From Fredinandcohnia onubensis (GTDB taxonomy: Bacteria; Bacillota; Bacilli; Bacillales; Bacillaceae_L): DNA of 64,000 nt. The translations under genes and the position numbers were made by a program. Positions 43,149 to 50,788 of this stretch are shown in pieces; positions within the stretch are counted from its first letter, which is position 1, and the number at the start of each line of letters is the position of its first letter. The stretch covers positions 653,605 to 717,604 of the forward strand of contig NZ_NSEB01000004.1 of assembly GCF_002734215.1 (NCBI RefSeq), given 5' to 3'. The notes beneath the pieces are model-generated. The model saw only the letters and a program-made list of their open reading frames with translations, was not told where the DNA came from and did not search any database.

Positions 43149-44495
43149 ATGACACATGTTCGTTTTGATTATTCAAAAGCATTAACTTTTTTTGGAGAAC
43201 ATGAAATTACATATCTACGTGATGCGGTTAAGGTCGCACACCATTCTATACATGAAAAAACAGGCGCAGGTAGTGATTTCTTAGGATGGGTAGACCTTCC
43301 TTCTGAATATGACAAAGAAGAATTTTCTCGCATTCAAAAAAGCGCTGAAAAAATCAAATCAGATTCTGACATTTTACTTGTGATTGGTATCGGTGGTTCT
43401 TATCTTGGTGCAAAAGCAGCTATTGATTGGTTAAACCACTCCTTCTATAATTCCTTATCAAAGGAACAACGTAAAACACCACAAATCGTATTTGTAGGGA
43501 ACAACATCAGTTCTACATATATGAAGGACCTTATGGATTTACTAGAAGGTAAAGATTATTCAATTAACGTCATTTCTAAATCTGGAACAACAACTGAACC
43601 AGCACTAGCATTCCGTATCTTCCGTAAAATGTTAATTGAAAAATACGGAAAAGAAGAAGCTCGTGGCCGTATCTTTGCAACAACTGACAAAGCACGTGGC
43701 GCATTAAAAACTTTAGCAACTGAAGAAGGCTATGAATCCTTCGTCATTCCTGATGATGTTGGTGGTCGTTACTCCGTTTTAACAGCTGTTGGGCTACTTC
43801 CAATTGCCGTTAGTGGTGCAAATATTGAAGAAATGATGAAGGGTGCACAAGCGGCAAGTGTTGATTTCTCTAAATCAGAGCTTGAAGAAAACGCTGCTTA
43901 CCAATATGCGGCTGTTCGAAATGCACTATACAACAAAGGCAAAACAATTGAAATGCTAATCAACTATGAACCAGGACTTCAATATTTCTCCGAATGGTGG
44001 AAGCAATTATTTGGCGAAAGTGAAGGGAAAGACCAAAAAGGAATTTATCCATCGTCTGCAAACTTCTCAACAGACCTTCACTCACTTGGACAATATGTTC
44101 AAGAAGGGCGACGTGATTTATTTGAAACAGTTATTAATATCGAAAAATCCCGTCATGAATTAATTGTTGAAGCAGAAGATAATGATTTAGATGGATTAAA
44201 TTATTTAGCTGGAAAATCGGTTGATTTTGTTAATAAAAAAGCATTCGAAGGTACAATGCTTGCTCATACAGATGGAGGCGTACCAAATCTAATTGTCCAT
44301 GTACCAGAAATGGACGAGTATTCATTTGGATACCTTGTGTACTTCTTTGAGAAAGCATGTGCAATGAGTGGATACCTATTAGGTGTAAATCCATTCGACC
44401 AACCAGGTGTAGAAGCATACAAAGTAAATATGTTTGCTCTACTAGGTAAGCCTGGCTTCGAAGAGAAGAAGGCCGAACTAGAAAAACGCTTATAA
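43149..44495 (+). CDS. pgi: Glucose-6-phosphate isomerase
   Basis: Interconverts glucose 6-phosphate and fructose 6-phosphate in glycolysis; 448 residues, close to the 450 of B. subtilis. Signatures: [18 protein letters not shown] near 77, [18 protein letters not shown] near 142, the catalytic region [14 protein letters not shown] near 207 and the C-terminal Lys in [14 protein letters not shown] near 425. The start is the ATG behind GGTGGAGG, not the overlapping GTG at 43134. It lies beside yugO as in B. subtilis and ends at a shared bidirectional terminator. Confidence 0.96.
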   Translation: MTHVRFDYSKALTFFGEHEITYLRDAVKVAHHSIHEKTGAGSDFLGWVDLPSEYDKEEFSRIQKSAEKIKSDSDILLVIGIGGSYLGAKAAIDWLNHSFYNSLSKEQRKTPQIVFVGNNISSTYMKDLMDLLEGKDYSINVISKSGTTTEPALAFRIFRKMLIEKYGKEEARGRIFATTDKARGALKTLATEEGYESFVIPDDVGGRYSVLTAVGLLPIAVSGANIEEMMKGAQAASVDFSKSELEENAAYQYAAVRNALYNKGKTIEMLINYEPGLQYFSEWWKQLFGESEGKDQKGIYPSSANFSTDLHSLGQYVQEGRRDLFETVINIEKSRHELIVEAEDNDLDGLNYLAGKSVDFVNKKAFEGTMLAHTDGGVPNLIVHVPEMDEYSFGYLVYFFEKACAMSGYLLGVNPFDQPGVEAYKVNMFALLGKPGFEEKKAELEKRL

Positions 44496-44506
44496 GCTGA
44501 TCATAG

Positions 44507-44540
44507 TAAAAGGGATTCCCGAATGGAGAATCCCTTTTAA
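44507..44540. terminator. Bidirectional terminator between pgi and yugO
   Basis: Stem AAAAGGGATTC / GAATCCCTTTT; T-rich on both strands. Confidence 0.8.
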
Positions 44541-45538
44541 CTTTTTATGATTAGAATGTGATCATTTTTTCGTATTTCAAGTGAAAGTGGAGGATTAATT
44601 GTTATTTCTTCGCCTCGTTTAATTCCAATTAAAATTTTTCCTTCTTTTAATAAAGTTTCACTCGCTTTTTGAAAAGTTAATCCCACCAAATCAAAGGTCG
44701 TTTCCAAAAACTGAAGTTTTACACCTTTTAAATCAACCAACATGGACAGCAAAGCATCTGACACTCCATGTGAAAAAAGACTATTGACCATAACCAAACT
44801 AGAAATCCGGTTCGTTTGGATGATTTCATCTGCACCTCCACGCTTTGCATTTTGAATCTGATGAGTAGTTAGTATTTCTACAATTGTATAAGCGGTTGGA
44901 TTCAACCCTTTTATCGCAAGTAATGTCAAGATGGTGAGCATATCAGCATGTACTTCATCCTTGCCTTGGTCGGCGGTAACTAAGACCATTTCTGCATCTT
45001 GTATATTTGCTTGCTTTAGGGTCTCATCACGAGTCGGATCCCCTTTTATAAAATGAAAATGATTGCCAGGCATCGGGTTTTTTTCTAAGGAATCATCAAT
45101 TAACAGAATTTCAGTTGATGATCCTGGAGTTTTAAGAAATGAAATGGTTTCCCTTACACGTTCATTCCAACCAATGATAATAATGTGTTTTTTTCCGTGG
45201 AATCCAGACGTGCCTTCAAGGTATGCATTTTGGGTAACGAAGGTTGAAGTTGAAATCGCAGCGAAATAGCGGGTTACAATTCCAACACCGATAAAGATCA
45301 GAAACATCCCCACAATTCTTCCAACAAATGAAGTTGGAGCATAATCACCGTATCCTACTGTCGCGGCGGTGACAATCGACCACCAAACCCCGTCGAAAAC
45401 GGTTGGAAAGTTTTCCGGCTCAATTAAGTGAATAATGGCACCAAAGATGATGATGACTAATAAAACAATTCCAATAAGCTTGGCAATCAAAAAGCGCTTA
45501 AAAAAGGAAGCTAAGATACTTGTTAACAAACACTCCAC
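44537..45538 (-). CDS. yugO: Potassium channel YugO with RCK (TrkA-N) domain
   Basis: A MthK-like K+ channel of 333 residues. The pore module has TM1 at 18-40, the selectivity filter TAATVGYGDYAP near 60 and TM2 near 72-95; it is followed by a TrkA-N/RCK nucleotide- or ion-sensing domain (HIIIIGWNERVRETISFL near 112) and a short C-terminal RCK part. In B. subtilis YugO conducts K+ pulses used for electrical signalling in biofilms. The start is uncertain: GTG at 45538 overlaps the AAGGAG site, and a TTG at 45529 is better spaced. It is 12 bp after the Mistic gene on the same strand. Confidence 0.92.
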   Translation of the reverse strand: MECLLTSILASFFKRFLIAKLIGIVLLVIIIFGAIIHLIEPENFPTVFDGVWWSIVTAATVGYGDYAPTSFVGRIVGMFLIFIGVGIVTRYFAAISTSTFVTQNAYLEGTSGFHGKKHIIIIGWNERVRETISFLKTPGSSTEILLIDDSLEKNPMPGNHFHFIKGDPTRDETLKQANIQDAEMVLVTADQGKDEVHADMLTILTLLAIKGLNPTAYTIVEILTTHQIQNAKRGGADEIIQTNRISSLVMVNSLFSHGVSDALLSMLVDLKGVKLQFLETTFDLVGLTFQKASETLLKEGKILIGIKRGEEITINPPLSLEIRKNDHILIIKS

Positions 45539-45550
45539 TCCTTTTTTCTT

Positions 45551-45799
45551 CTATTTTTTTTCATCTTTTGGTAGAAAGGCAAAGATCTCTTTTATGATTG
45601 TATTAATCCTACGAGTAATCTCTTCGTCTCCAAAGGTTTCCTTCGCTTTTTCGATGGCTTCAATAACCTCTTGATCAAATTCAATCAGAGGCTTATCTTC
45701 TTCTGCCTCATTGTATAACTGAATGACAACATCTAAGCCTTCATTTAACCTATCAATCGAATCACTAAGTGTCTTCTTCTCATTTTCATTAAGCTTCAT
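45551..45799 (-). CDS. mstX: Mistic (MstX) short-form membrane-associating protein
   Basis: An 82-residue acidic, all-helical protein. LSDSIDRLNEGLDVVIQLYN and EAEEDKPLIEFDQEVIEAIE align by eye with LSTAIDRMNEGLDAFIQLYN and the following part of B. subtilis Mistic. It lacks the first 26 or so residues of the 110-residue B. subtilis form, as do shorter orthologues known in other Bacillus species. It starts at ATG behind AAGAGGAG; a much longer frame upstream crosses sspH antisense and is not used. As in B. subtilis it directly precedes yugO, and in that system it helps insert or regulate the channel. Confidence 0.88.
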   Translation of the reverse strand: MKLNENEKKTLSDSIDRLNEGLDVVIQLYNEAEEDKPLIEFDQEVIEAIEKAKETFGDEEITRRINTIIKEIFAFLPKDEKK

Positions 45800-45859
45800 A
45801 CGTTTACTCCTCTTCCTTGATCCTTTCCTATATAGTGTGTTCAAAAGCTTGCTATTTTT

Positions 45860-45888
45860 GCATAAATTTCCTAGAAATTCGGAAACTA
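45860..45888 (+). promoter_or_regulatory. Candidate SigG promoter of sspH
   Basis: GCATA, a 17-bp spacer and GAAACTA (5 of 7 to the forespore -10 CATAMTA). It lies 36 bp before the sspH start, fitting forespore expression. Confidence 0.45.
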
Positions 45889-45924
45889 TTGGAGGGAAGA
45901 AAATATGAATTGGGAGTGAGTAGA

Positions 45925-46104
45925 ATGGATATTCGTAGAGCAAAGCAAATCTTATCTTCATCAAATGAAGTAACCGTTCATTATCAAGGCACTTCAGTAT
46001 GGATTGACAGCTGTGATGAGCAGGGGAATATGTGCACCGTGCACCTAAGAGGTAGGGAGCATGAAAAAAATAGTGTCCCAGTAGCTGAATTGGAAGAAAT
46101 GTAA
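45925..46104 (+). CDS. sspH: Small acid-soluble spore protein H
   Basis: A 59-residue minor spore protein of the SspH family: MDIRRAKQILSSSNEVTVHY, then GTSVWIDSCDEQGNMCTVHL and the end VPVAELEEM match the known pattern. Such proteins accumulate in the spore core under SigG. The ATG follows GGGAGTGAG. It is divergent from the mstX-yugO pair, and the 52/104-bp repeat array begins about 80 bp after its stop. Confidence 0.9.
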   Translation: MDIRRAKQILSSSNEVTVHYQGTSVWIDSCDEQGNMCTVHLRGREHEKNSVPVAELEEM

Positions 46105-46183
46105 GTACAAAAGTATTAAAGCGGGTTGATTTTAGTCGGGTGTAGGGTGGCATTTTGACTGGAAAGAGAAAATTATGGTTTTC

Positions 46184-46640
46184 TCTGTCTGAATCATCCC
46201 AGCATTCCGACTTGATTTAGAGGTATCTGGGTGCTAAGAGTCCGAATCAACCACACAATTGGACTCACTGGAGATTTTTCTGGTTGAGTCTGTCAGAATC
46301 AACCCGTAATTCTGACACAAAGTAGAAGTAAGTGGTTGAGTCTGTCAGAATAACCCTTGAATTCAGACTCACCGTAGAGTTTTCTAGTTCACTGAGTCCG
46401 AATGAGTTTTGCATTCTGACACAAGGGAGAAGCTTCAGGTTGTGTCAGTCAGAATAACCCTTGAATTCGTACTCACCGTAGAGTTTTTTGGTTCACTGAG
46501 TCCGAATGAGCCTAGCATTCTGACACAAAGGAGAAGTTACTGATGGTGTCTGTCAGAAAAACCCTTGAATTCAGACACACCGTAGAAGTTTCAAGCCACT
46601 GAGTCCATCATCAAGTGGACTCACCGAGAACTACCATGTT
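46184..46640. repeat. Dimeric tandem repeat array, 104-bp period (48+56), hairpins in each half-unit
   Basis: The landmark TGAGTCYG/TGTGTC recurs at about 46184, 46237, 46285, 46337, 46393, 46441, 46497, 46545 and 46600. Steps alternate near 56 and 48, giving a 104-bp dimer (46337-46441-46545 and 46393-46497-46600). Half-units fold: TGTCAGAAT / ATTCTGACA, TGAGTCT / AGACTCA with inner GAAT / ATTC, and GAATG / CATTC. It lies between sspH and a convergent 39-codon gene. No coding frame with a ribosome site is seen. Confidence 0.88.
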
Positions 46641-46666
46641 CCTTACTAAAATGGAATGACAAAACA

Positions 46667-46700
46667 AAAGCTCCCATTTTACGCAAAGGGGAGCTTTTTC
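46667..46700. terminator. Terminator of the 39-codon gene
   Basis: Stem AAAAGCTCCC / GGGAGCTTTT; minus-strand T-rich tail TTTTGTTTTG. It overlaps the stop codon of the gene. Confidence 0.75.
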
Positions 46701-46818
46701 AATCCCAAAATCCACTAATGAATTTTGCGAATATATCCGAGCTAAAATAAAAAAATGAGCATAGAAAAAAAGCAATCACAAGTCCAGTTAAAATCCAGCT
46801 AAGTGTCTCCTTCTTCAC
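46699..46818 (-). CDS. Unlisted 39-residue single-pass membrane peptide
   Basis: A GTG frame behind AGAGGTGATTTT encoding VKKETLSWILTGLVIAFFLC and a hydrophobic remainder ending FAKFISGFWD. One membrane helix at about 8-27 with a positive N-terminus is expected, so the N-terminus should be inside. A terminator overlaps the stop codon. The ribosome site, compact signals and coding length support a real gene, but I do not recognise it. Confidence 0.6.
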   Translation of the reverse strand: MKKETLSWILTGLVIAFFLCSFFYFSSDIFAKFISGFWD

Positions 46819-46869
46819 AAAATCACCTCTTTTTTATACTATTTGCATATTGGAATCTTTCATGCAAAC

Positions 46870-46903
46870 CAAAAAACCTCTAGGACACCCTAGAGGTTTT
46901 TTG
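46870..46903. terminator. Strong symmetric terminator hairpin
   Basis: Stem AAAAAACCTCTAGG / CCTAGAGGTTTTTT with an ACAC loop, upstream of the 39-codon gene and of the DUF2639 gene. No gene ends directly at it, so it may insulate them or end an unseen small RNA. Confidence 0.7.
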
Positions 46904-46937
46904 TATATATAAATGATAGGGGAAATGAAGGAAAAAG

Positions 46938-46969
46938 TGCCTCTAATTATGAGAGAGTAATTAGAGGCA
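46938..46969. repeat. 12-bp inverted repeat
   Basis: TGCCTCTAATTA and its exact complement TAATTAGAGGCA are separated by TGAGAGAG. On the minus strand it is followed by CTTTTTCC, so it may be a weak terminator; otherwise an operator. Confidence 0.6.
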
Positions 46970-47112
46970 AGAGAGAAATGAAAACTTCATTGAATTAGAC
47001 GACCTGTTTTGTAAAAGGTTACAAACTCTATAAAAATTTTTTAAAGGATACTCATTCTTTTTCTCTTCCTAGCATACATATAGGACAAGCGAAAAAAAGA
47101 GGGGGATTTGAT

Positions 47113-47271
47113 ATGTCTTATCCAGGATCAAAGGGTTGGTACGTGAAACAATTAAAAGAAAAAGGGATTTACCATCATCCAGTTGAGCGAAAAAAACTAG
47201 AAACGTATAAAACATATATCCTACGAAAACTGTATTTTGAGCTAGTTGCAGATAAAGAAGCAGATAAATAA
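47113..47271 (+). CDS. Unlisted DUF2639 (YflJ-like) small protein
   Basis: A 52-residue protein starting at ATG behind GAGGGGG. The sequence MSYPGSKGWYVKQLKEKGIY, followed by HHPVERKKLETYKTYILRKL, is the whole of the DUF2639 family represented by YflJ in B. subtilis. It is strongly basic with a likely two-helix form. The function is unknown; small size and basic charge suggest nucleic acid or spore association, which is inference only. A weak terminator follows. Confidence 0.75.
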   Translation: MSYPGSKGWYVKQLKEKGIYHHPVERKKLETYKTYILRKLYFELVADKEADK

Positions 47272-47276
47272 TTGTC

Positions 47277-47306
47277 AAAAGCGGTCCTCGAGGCTGCTTT
47301 TTTTTA
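47277..47306 (+). terminator. Probable terminator of the DUF2639 gene
   Basis: Imperfect stem AAAGCGGTC / GGCTGCTTT (two G-T pairs) followed by TTTTT. Confidence 0.55.
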
Positions 47307-47374
47307 TGTAAACATTTATTCTCCAAATCTACTCACTTTTAAAATATAATAAGAGTTGAGTAGGAGGGGGAACA

Positions 47375-48085
47375 GTGGAAACAGTCGAAATCGATTTATC
47401 ACAACGATTTGAGATAGCCTTCAATCGTGTCCATAAAGCATTAAGTAAAATGGTCAAGAATGTGAATGGAGATATATTTAGTCAATTGGTTGCGCATGGT
47501 GCAAAAAGGCATGCTATTATCCGTTCCTATAAGGATGAACTCTTTCAATTTGCTAAGCTCCGCAACGCGATTGTCCATGAAAAGTTACGTGCTGATTTTT
47601 ATATAGCTGAGCCACATCAAGAAGTGGTTGAGCGGATTGAGGAAATTGCAGCACTCTTGGAGAAACCAGTAACGGCATTATCGATTTCAAGTCGCCCTGT
47701 TATTTATTTTAATTTTCATTCCTCTATTAAAGATGTGATTCTTGCCACCCATAACAATTCGTATACGAAGTTTCCGATTTACAAAGATGGTATTTGCATT
47801 GGAATTTTAACGTCTGGGGCTATTATGAAATGGATGGCCAAACATTTATTAAATGATAGTATTGACTTATCAAATATCCGAGTTGGGAAAATCATCCCCT
47901 ACGAAACAAAGCATCTAATCGAATTTGTTGATCAAAATTGTGATATATTTGTCGTTGAAGAAAAGTTTGAGAAACGCCATGCGCACGGTAAAAAACTAGA
48001 AGCGGTCATCATAACCGAAACTGGACAAATCGACGAAAAGCCATTAGGGATCATCACATCATGGGACCTAATTGAAATTGATTAA
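47375..48085 (+). CDS. CBS-domain protein with N-terminal helical (HEPN/DUF4145-like) region
   Basis: A 236-residue cytosolic protein starting at GTG behind AGGAGGGGG. Residues 1-90 are helical with FAKLRNAIVHEKLRADFYIA, the [KR]xxRNxxxH-type pattern seen in HEPN/DUF4145 modules. Residues about 105-236 form a CBS pair (NSYTKFPIYKDGICIGILTS near 129, KPLGIITSWDLIEID at the end), which usually binds adenosine nucleotides. The combination suggests a nucleotide-sensing switch on a HEPN-like module; no RNase activity is claimed. Confidence 0.75.
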   Translation: METVEIDLSQRFEIAFNRVHKALSKMVKNVNGDIFSQLVAHGAKRHAIIRSYKDELFQFAKLRNAIVHEKLRADFYIAEPHQEVVERIEEIAALLEKPVTALSISSRPVIYFNFHSSIKDVILATHNNSYTKFPIYKDGICIGILTSGAIMKWMAKHLLNDSIDLSNIRVGKIIPYETKHLIEFVDQNCDIFVVEEKFEKRHAHGKKLEAVIITETGQIDEKPLGIITSWDLIEID

Positions 48086-48127
48086 AACGCGAACTAAACA
48101 GGCAATGAGATCAGTGCCTTTTAATTA

Positions 48128-48808
48128 TTAAACGGAATATAGGAACGTCGCTTCCACCCTAGCAGTAATCGTCAACTCCCCAGCCTGTATCGGTGTAGCA
48201 GCTTCACTTTTTGCAAACATTGCCGTTTGAAACGGAACAGGTGGGCTTTGCTGTGATAACTCCTTAATTTGAAGGGGAACTTCTTGAAGTGCAACTCCTA
48301 ATTTTTTGGCGATTGTCCTTGCTTTATCTTGTGCGTCTTGAACGGCATTCTGAAGTGCTCTTTCATAATATACGTGAGGATTGCGCACTGTAAAAGTAAT
48401 ATTCGTCACCGTATTGGCTCCGTTCTGAACGGCTGTATCCACAACCGTACCAACAGATTGGATGTCTACATCTGATATTTGTAACATATGAGTGACCCGG
48501 TAGCCCCTTAAGGTCTGTTTCGAGTTTTCATAGTCATAAATGATGTCGATTCGAAAATCTACAGTTTTAATATGTTCATTTGGTATCCCTAGTCCTAATA
48601 AAGAATCTATGACCTTTTTTGTAAGTTGGTTATTTTCATTCTGTGCTTCTGTAACTGTGCTACTTTCTGTAATGACTCCTAGTGTGATGGTTGCAATATT
48701 AGGCGCAGTTGTAACAATTCCCTCACCATTTACTTGCATTCTATGTGTATTGGTACTATTGTTCCTTTTAGGTTGAGAACGCATCATCCAAGGTTCATAA
48801 TAATACAT
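48128..48808 (-). CDS. SIMPL-domain (DUF541) protein
   Basis: A 226-residue protein of the SIMPL/oxidative-stress-defence family (PF04402): VNGEGIVTTAPNIATITLGV near residue 27, AQNENNQLTKKVIDSLLGLG, and DKARTIAKKLGVALQEV near 157. Known relatives include bacterial periplasmic BP26 and YggE; function is unclear. This one has no signal peptide but a Tyr/Trp-rich start MYYYEPWMMRSQPKRN. The ATG at 48808 follows GAAGGAGCTCTACG; the frame extends far upstream without a ribosome site and is not used. It lies downstream of the CPBP gene on the same strand but after a terminator. Confidence 0.82.
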   Translation of the reverse strand: MYYYEPWMMRSQPKRNNSTNTHRMQVNGEGIVTTAPNIATITLGVITESSTVTEAQNENNQLTKKVIDSLLGLGIPNEHIKTVDFRIDIIYDYENSKQTLRGYRVTHMLQISDVDIQSVGTVVDTAVQNGANTVTNITFTVRNPHVYYERALQNAVQDAQDKARTIAKKLGVALQEVPLQIKELSQQSPPVPFQTAMFAKSEAATPIQAGELTITARVEATFLYSV

Positions 48809-48884
48809 CGTAGAGCTCCTTCCCAAAATAATCTTTTTTGGTATTGTATTACTTCGGGAACATTTAGGTGTGCATACAAAAAAA

Positions 48885-48910
48885 TAAAGCCCACGAATTT
48901 CGTGAGCTAG
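48885..48910 (-). terminator. Terminator overlapping the stop codon of the CPBP gene
   Basis: Stem AGCTCACGAA / TTCGTGGGCT on the minus strand (one mismatch), then TTATTTTTTTG. Confidence 0.8.
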
Positions 48911-49671
48911 CCAGCCATTCTTTTTCGATACATTGGTCCAAAAATGACGTGTAAACATATATCCCCTGTAAAGTGAGCAATCATGGCTATTTCGATTCCA
49001 AACTTCCAATATAAATACCCAAACAACATTCCAGGTATGGCATTAAGTACAACCGTACGGATAATAACGATTTTGGATTTGCCGAAAAGTCCAAAAGCAG
49101 CTGGCAAATGCCCAACTCCGAATAAAAGGGCAGCAACGATGATACCAATCCAATATGAAAGATCTCCAAGCCCTAAAAGGCTAAATACATAAACCACTGC
49201 TGTCATTAAGAATAAGCGGGTTAAAACTTCCTCTGAGATTCCACCATAAAATGAAGCCAAAAACGATTGAAATCTAGAAGGTTCATCCATTTGAACATTA
49301 GGTATCTTTTTCATGAAAAGAATATCCAAACCGATGATGATAATGGCTGCAACAAATCCAATCACAATACTCAGAAGAATGGTCCCTGAGATGTCGTAGG
49401 GAACAGTGCTTCCATCTAACCAGGAATCAATTAACCACCAATGTAAGTCAACTTTTGGAGCAAGCCATGTTCCAATAAATGCGGATACTCCTAATAACAC
49501 AACACTTTGAATGATACTGATTAAAACAAGTACGGGAGTAGGAGGAATCTTTTTAGTGGGATTCTTTATTGCGTCCTCCTCAATTTTGCCTTTTAACATT
49601 TTAAACTGATAGGGCATAACGACGATTGCCCCAATTGATGCAGCTATCCAAAATATAAAAAACTCTGTCAT
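48907..49671 (-). CDS. CPBP family intramembrane metalloprotease
   Basis: A 254-residue membrane protein with about seven hydrophobic segments and the CAAX-protease/Abi motifs: EEVLTR near 144 (EExxxR), FGVGH near 184 (FxxxH) and HFTGD near 237. Such enzymes cleave substrates within the membrane or serve immunity to bacteriocins; the target is unknown. Start chosen at ATG 49671, eight bases after GAGGG; ATG at 49674 is also possible, 49686 is inside the ribosome site. The stop codon lies inside the terminator stem. Confidence 0.85.
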   Translation of the reverse strand: MTEFFIFWIAASIGAIVVMPYQFKMLKGKIEEDAIKNPTKKIPPTPVLVLISIIQSVVLLGVSAFIGTWLAPKVDLHWWLIDSWLDGSTVPYDISGTILLSIVIGFVAAIIIIGLDILFMKKIPNVQMDEPSRFQSFLASFYGGISEEVLTRLFLMTAVVYVFSLLGLGDLSYWIGIIVAALLFGVGHLPAAFGLFGKSKIVIIRTVVLNAIPGMLFGYLYWKFGIEIAMIAHFTGDICLHVIFGPMYRKRMAG

Positions 49672-49763
49672 CATGAACACCCTCATTAATTTTCGTTATC
49701 ATTTATTTTCCGTAGATAATACGAATGAAGTGATGAGAAAGTTCATTTTTATTTTTCAAGTAC

Positions 49764-49793
49764 AACAAAAAAAGGTACCCTTTAAGGCACCTT
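49764..49793 (-). terminator. Terminator of the glucosaminidase gene
   Basis: Stem AAGGTACC / GGCACCTT with one mismatch; AAAAAAA on the plus side is the minus-strand T-tract. Confidence 0.75.
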
Positions 49794-49795
49794 AC

Positions 49796-50524
49796 TCATA
49801 CTTGATCTTCTTTAACATTATTCATAATGGATACAATATTTTTTACCCAATGATTATTAAGACCAGTGGCGTCATTCGCTGCTTGATTTGGAGCGTAGAT
49901 TGTCTGGATTTCTCCAATTGTTTCATTTCCGTTCTCGACATAGTATTTCTTTAAATAGATCGCTTTAAAATGGATACTATCTTCAATAGAACGAAATTTT
50001 TGCCATTCTGTTCCACCTTCGACTAATTCCTGGCAACCAGGGTTTGGATAATCTTCACCAAAAATATCAGCGTAAATATCGGGCATACATGTAATACCGC
50101 CAATATTGTTCCAAGGTGAGGTTGAAATTTCAGAATCACCCCAACCTGTTTCCTGAGCAGCTAATGCTGCTAAAAATATAGGATCAATATCGTGCTCTTC
50201 ACCCGACTTTACAAAGTTTGGTCCTAAACCTTTTAAATTTCCCTTTAAATGCTTGTCCAATTCTGAAGCAGTAATGGTATTTTCCTGTTCTACATTATAA
50301 TTTTTTGAAGCCATTTGCACAGGCTTGCTTTGCGGTTTTTGATTATTTATTATTTTTTCTTTCTTTAATTCTTTTACTGGATTGATTGCTGGCGTATCTT
50401 TCTTTTCAAGTGTTTCAGCATTTGAATGTTGCATGGTAGCGAAAATACTTGTTCCTATAATGATTACAACACCAATTATATAAATGAGGGCTGGTTTTTT
50501 AAGTAAAAGGTTTGAGATTTTCAT
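49796..50524 (-). CDS. Membrane-anchored N-acetylglucosaminidase-family wall hydrolase
   Basis: A 242-residue protein with an N-terminal membrane segment (ALIYIIGVVIIIGTSIFATM), a Lys/Pro/Gln-rich linker and a glucosaminidase (lysozyme-like) domain at about 90-240. The likely catalytic Glu is Glu125 in LAAQETGWGDS; SPWNNIGGI follows as in LytG/FlgJ relatives. It would cut glycan strands at the outer membrane face. Start at ATG behind GAAGGAGGTAGGATAGT. Single-gene unit with its own terminator. Confidence 0.85.
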   Translation of the reverse strand: MKISNLLLKKPALIYIIGVVIIIGTSIFATMQHSNAETLEKKDTPAINPVKELKKEKIINNQKPQSKPVQMASKNYNVEQENTITASELDKHLKGNLKGLGPNFVKSGEEHDIDPIFLAALAAQETGWGDSEISTSPWNNIGGITCMPDIYADIFGEDYPNPGCQELVEGGTEWQKFRSIEDSIHFKAIYLKKYYVENGNETIGEIQTIYAPNQAANDATGLNNHWVKNIVSIMNNVKEDQV

Positions 50525-50651
50525 ACTATCCTACCTCCTTCATAAGACCTTTCTCCTACTCATGGAAACTATCCTAACATAATAAAATGACAGTTATGTT
50601 ACAAAGATGTTATAACAATCTTATAAAACGATGACAGACCTAGAGAGGTGT

Positions 50652-50680
50652 TTGCAAATATACTGTTAGTCTAGTATAAT
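50652..50680 (+). promoter_or_regulatory. SigA promoter of the GNAT-like gene
   Basis: TTGCAA, 17 bp, TATAAT. It leaves a leader of about 100 bases with no recognised riboswitch. Confidence 0.7.
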
Positions 50681-50788
50681 CTGAAACTGTATGTTCGTTG
50701 TCAGAAACGTAAACATTTCCCATTTTTATCAATAAAATGGAAGTAAATTGCTTTTAAGGCAAAAAATATACAATGAAAGGTGTTTGTT

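Noticed and set aside
45800..46153. Upstream extension of the Mistic frame to 200 codons
   Set aside because: It runs antisense to sspH and its promoter; the ribosome site is at the inner ATG and only the inner part matches Mistic.
47069..47326. 85-codon minus-strand frame over the DUF2639 gene
   Set aside because: The plus-strand gene has a clear ribosome site and family match; the minus frame is its shadow.
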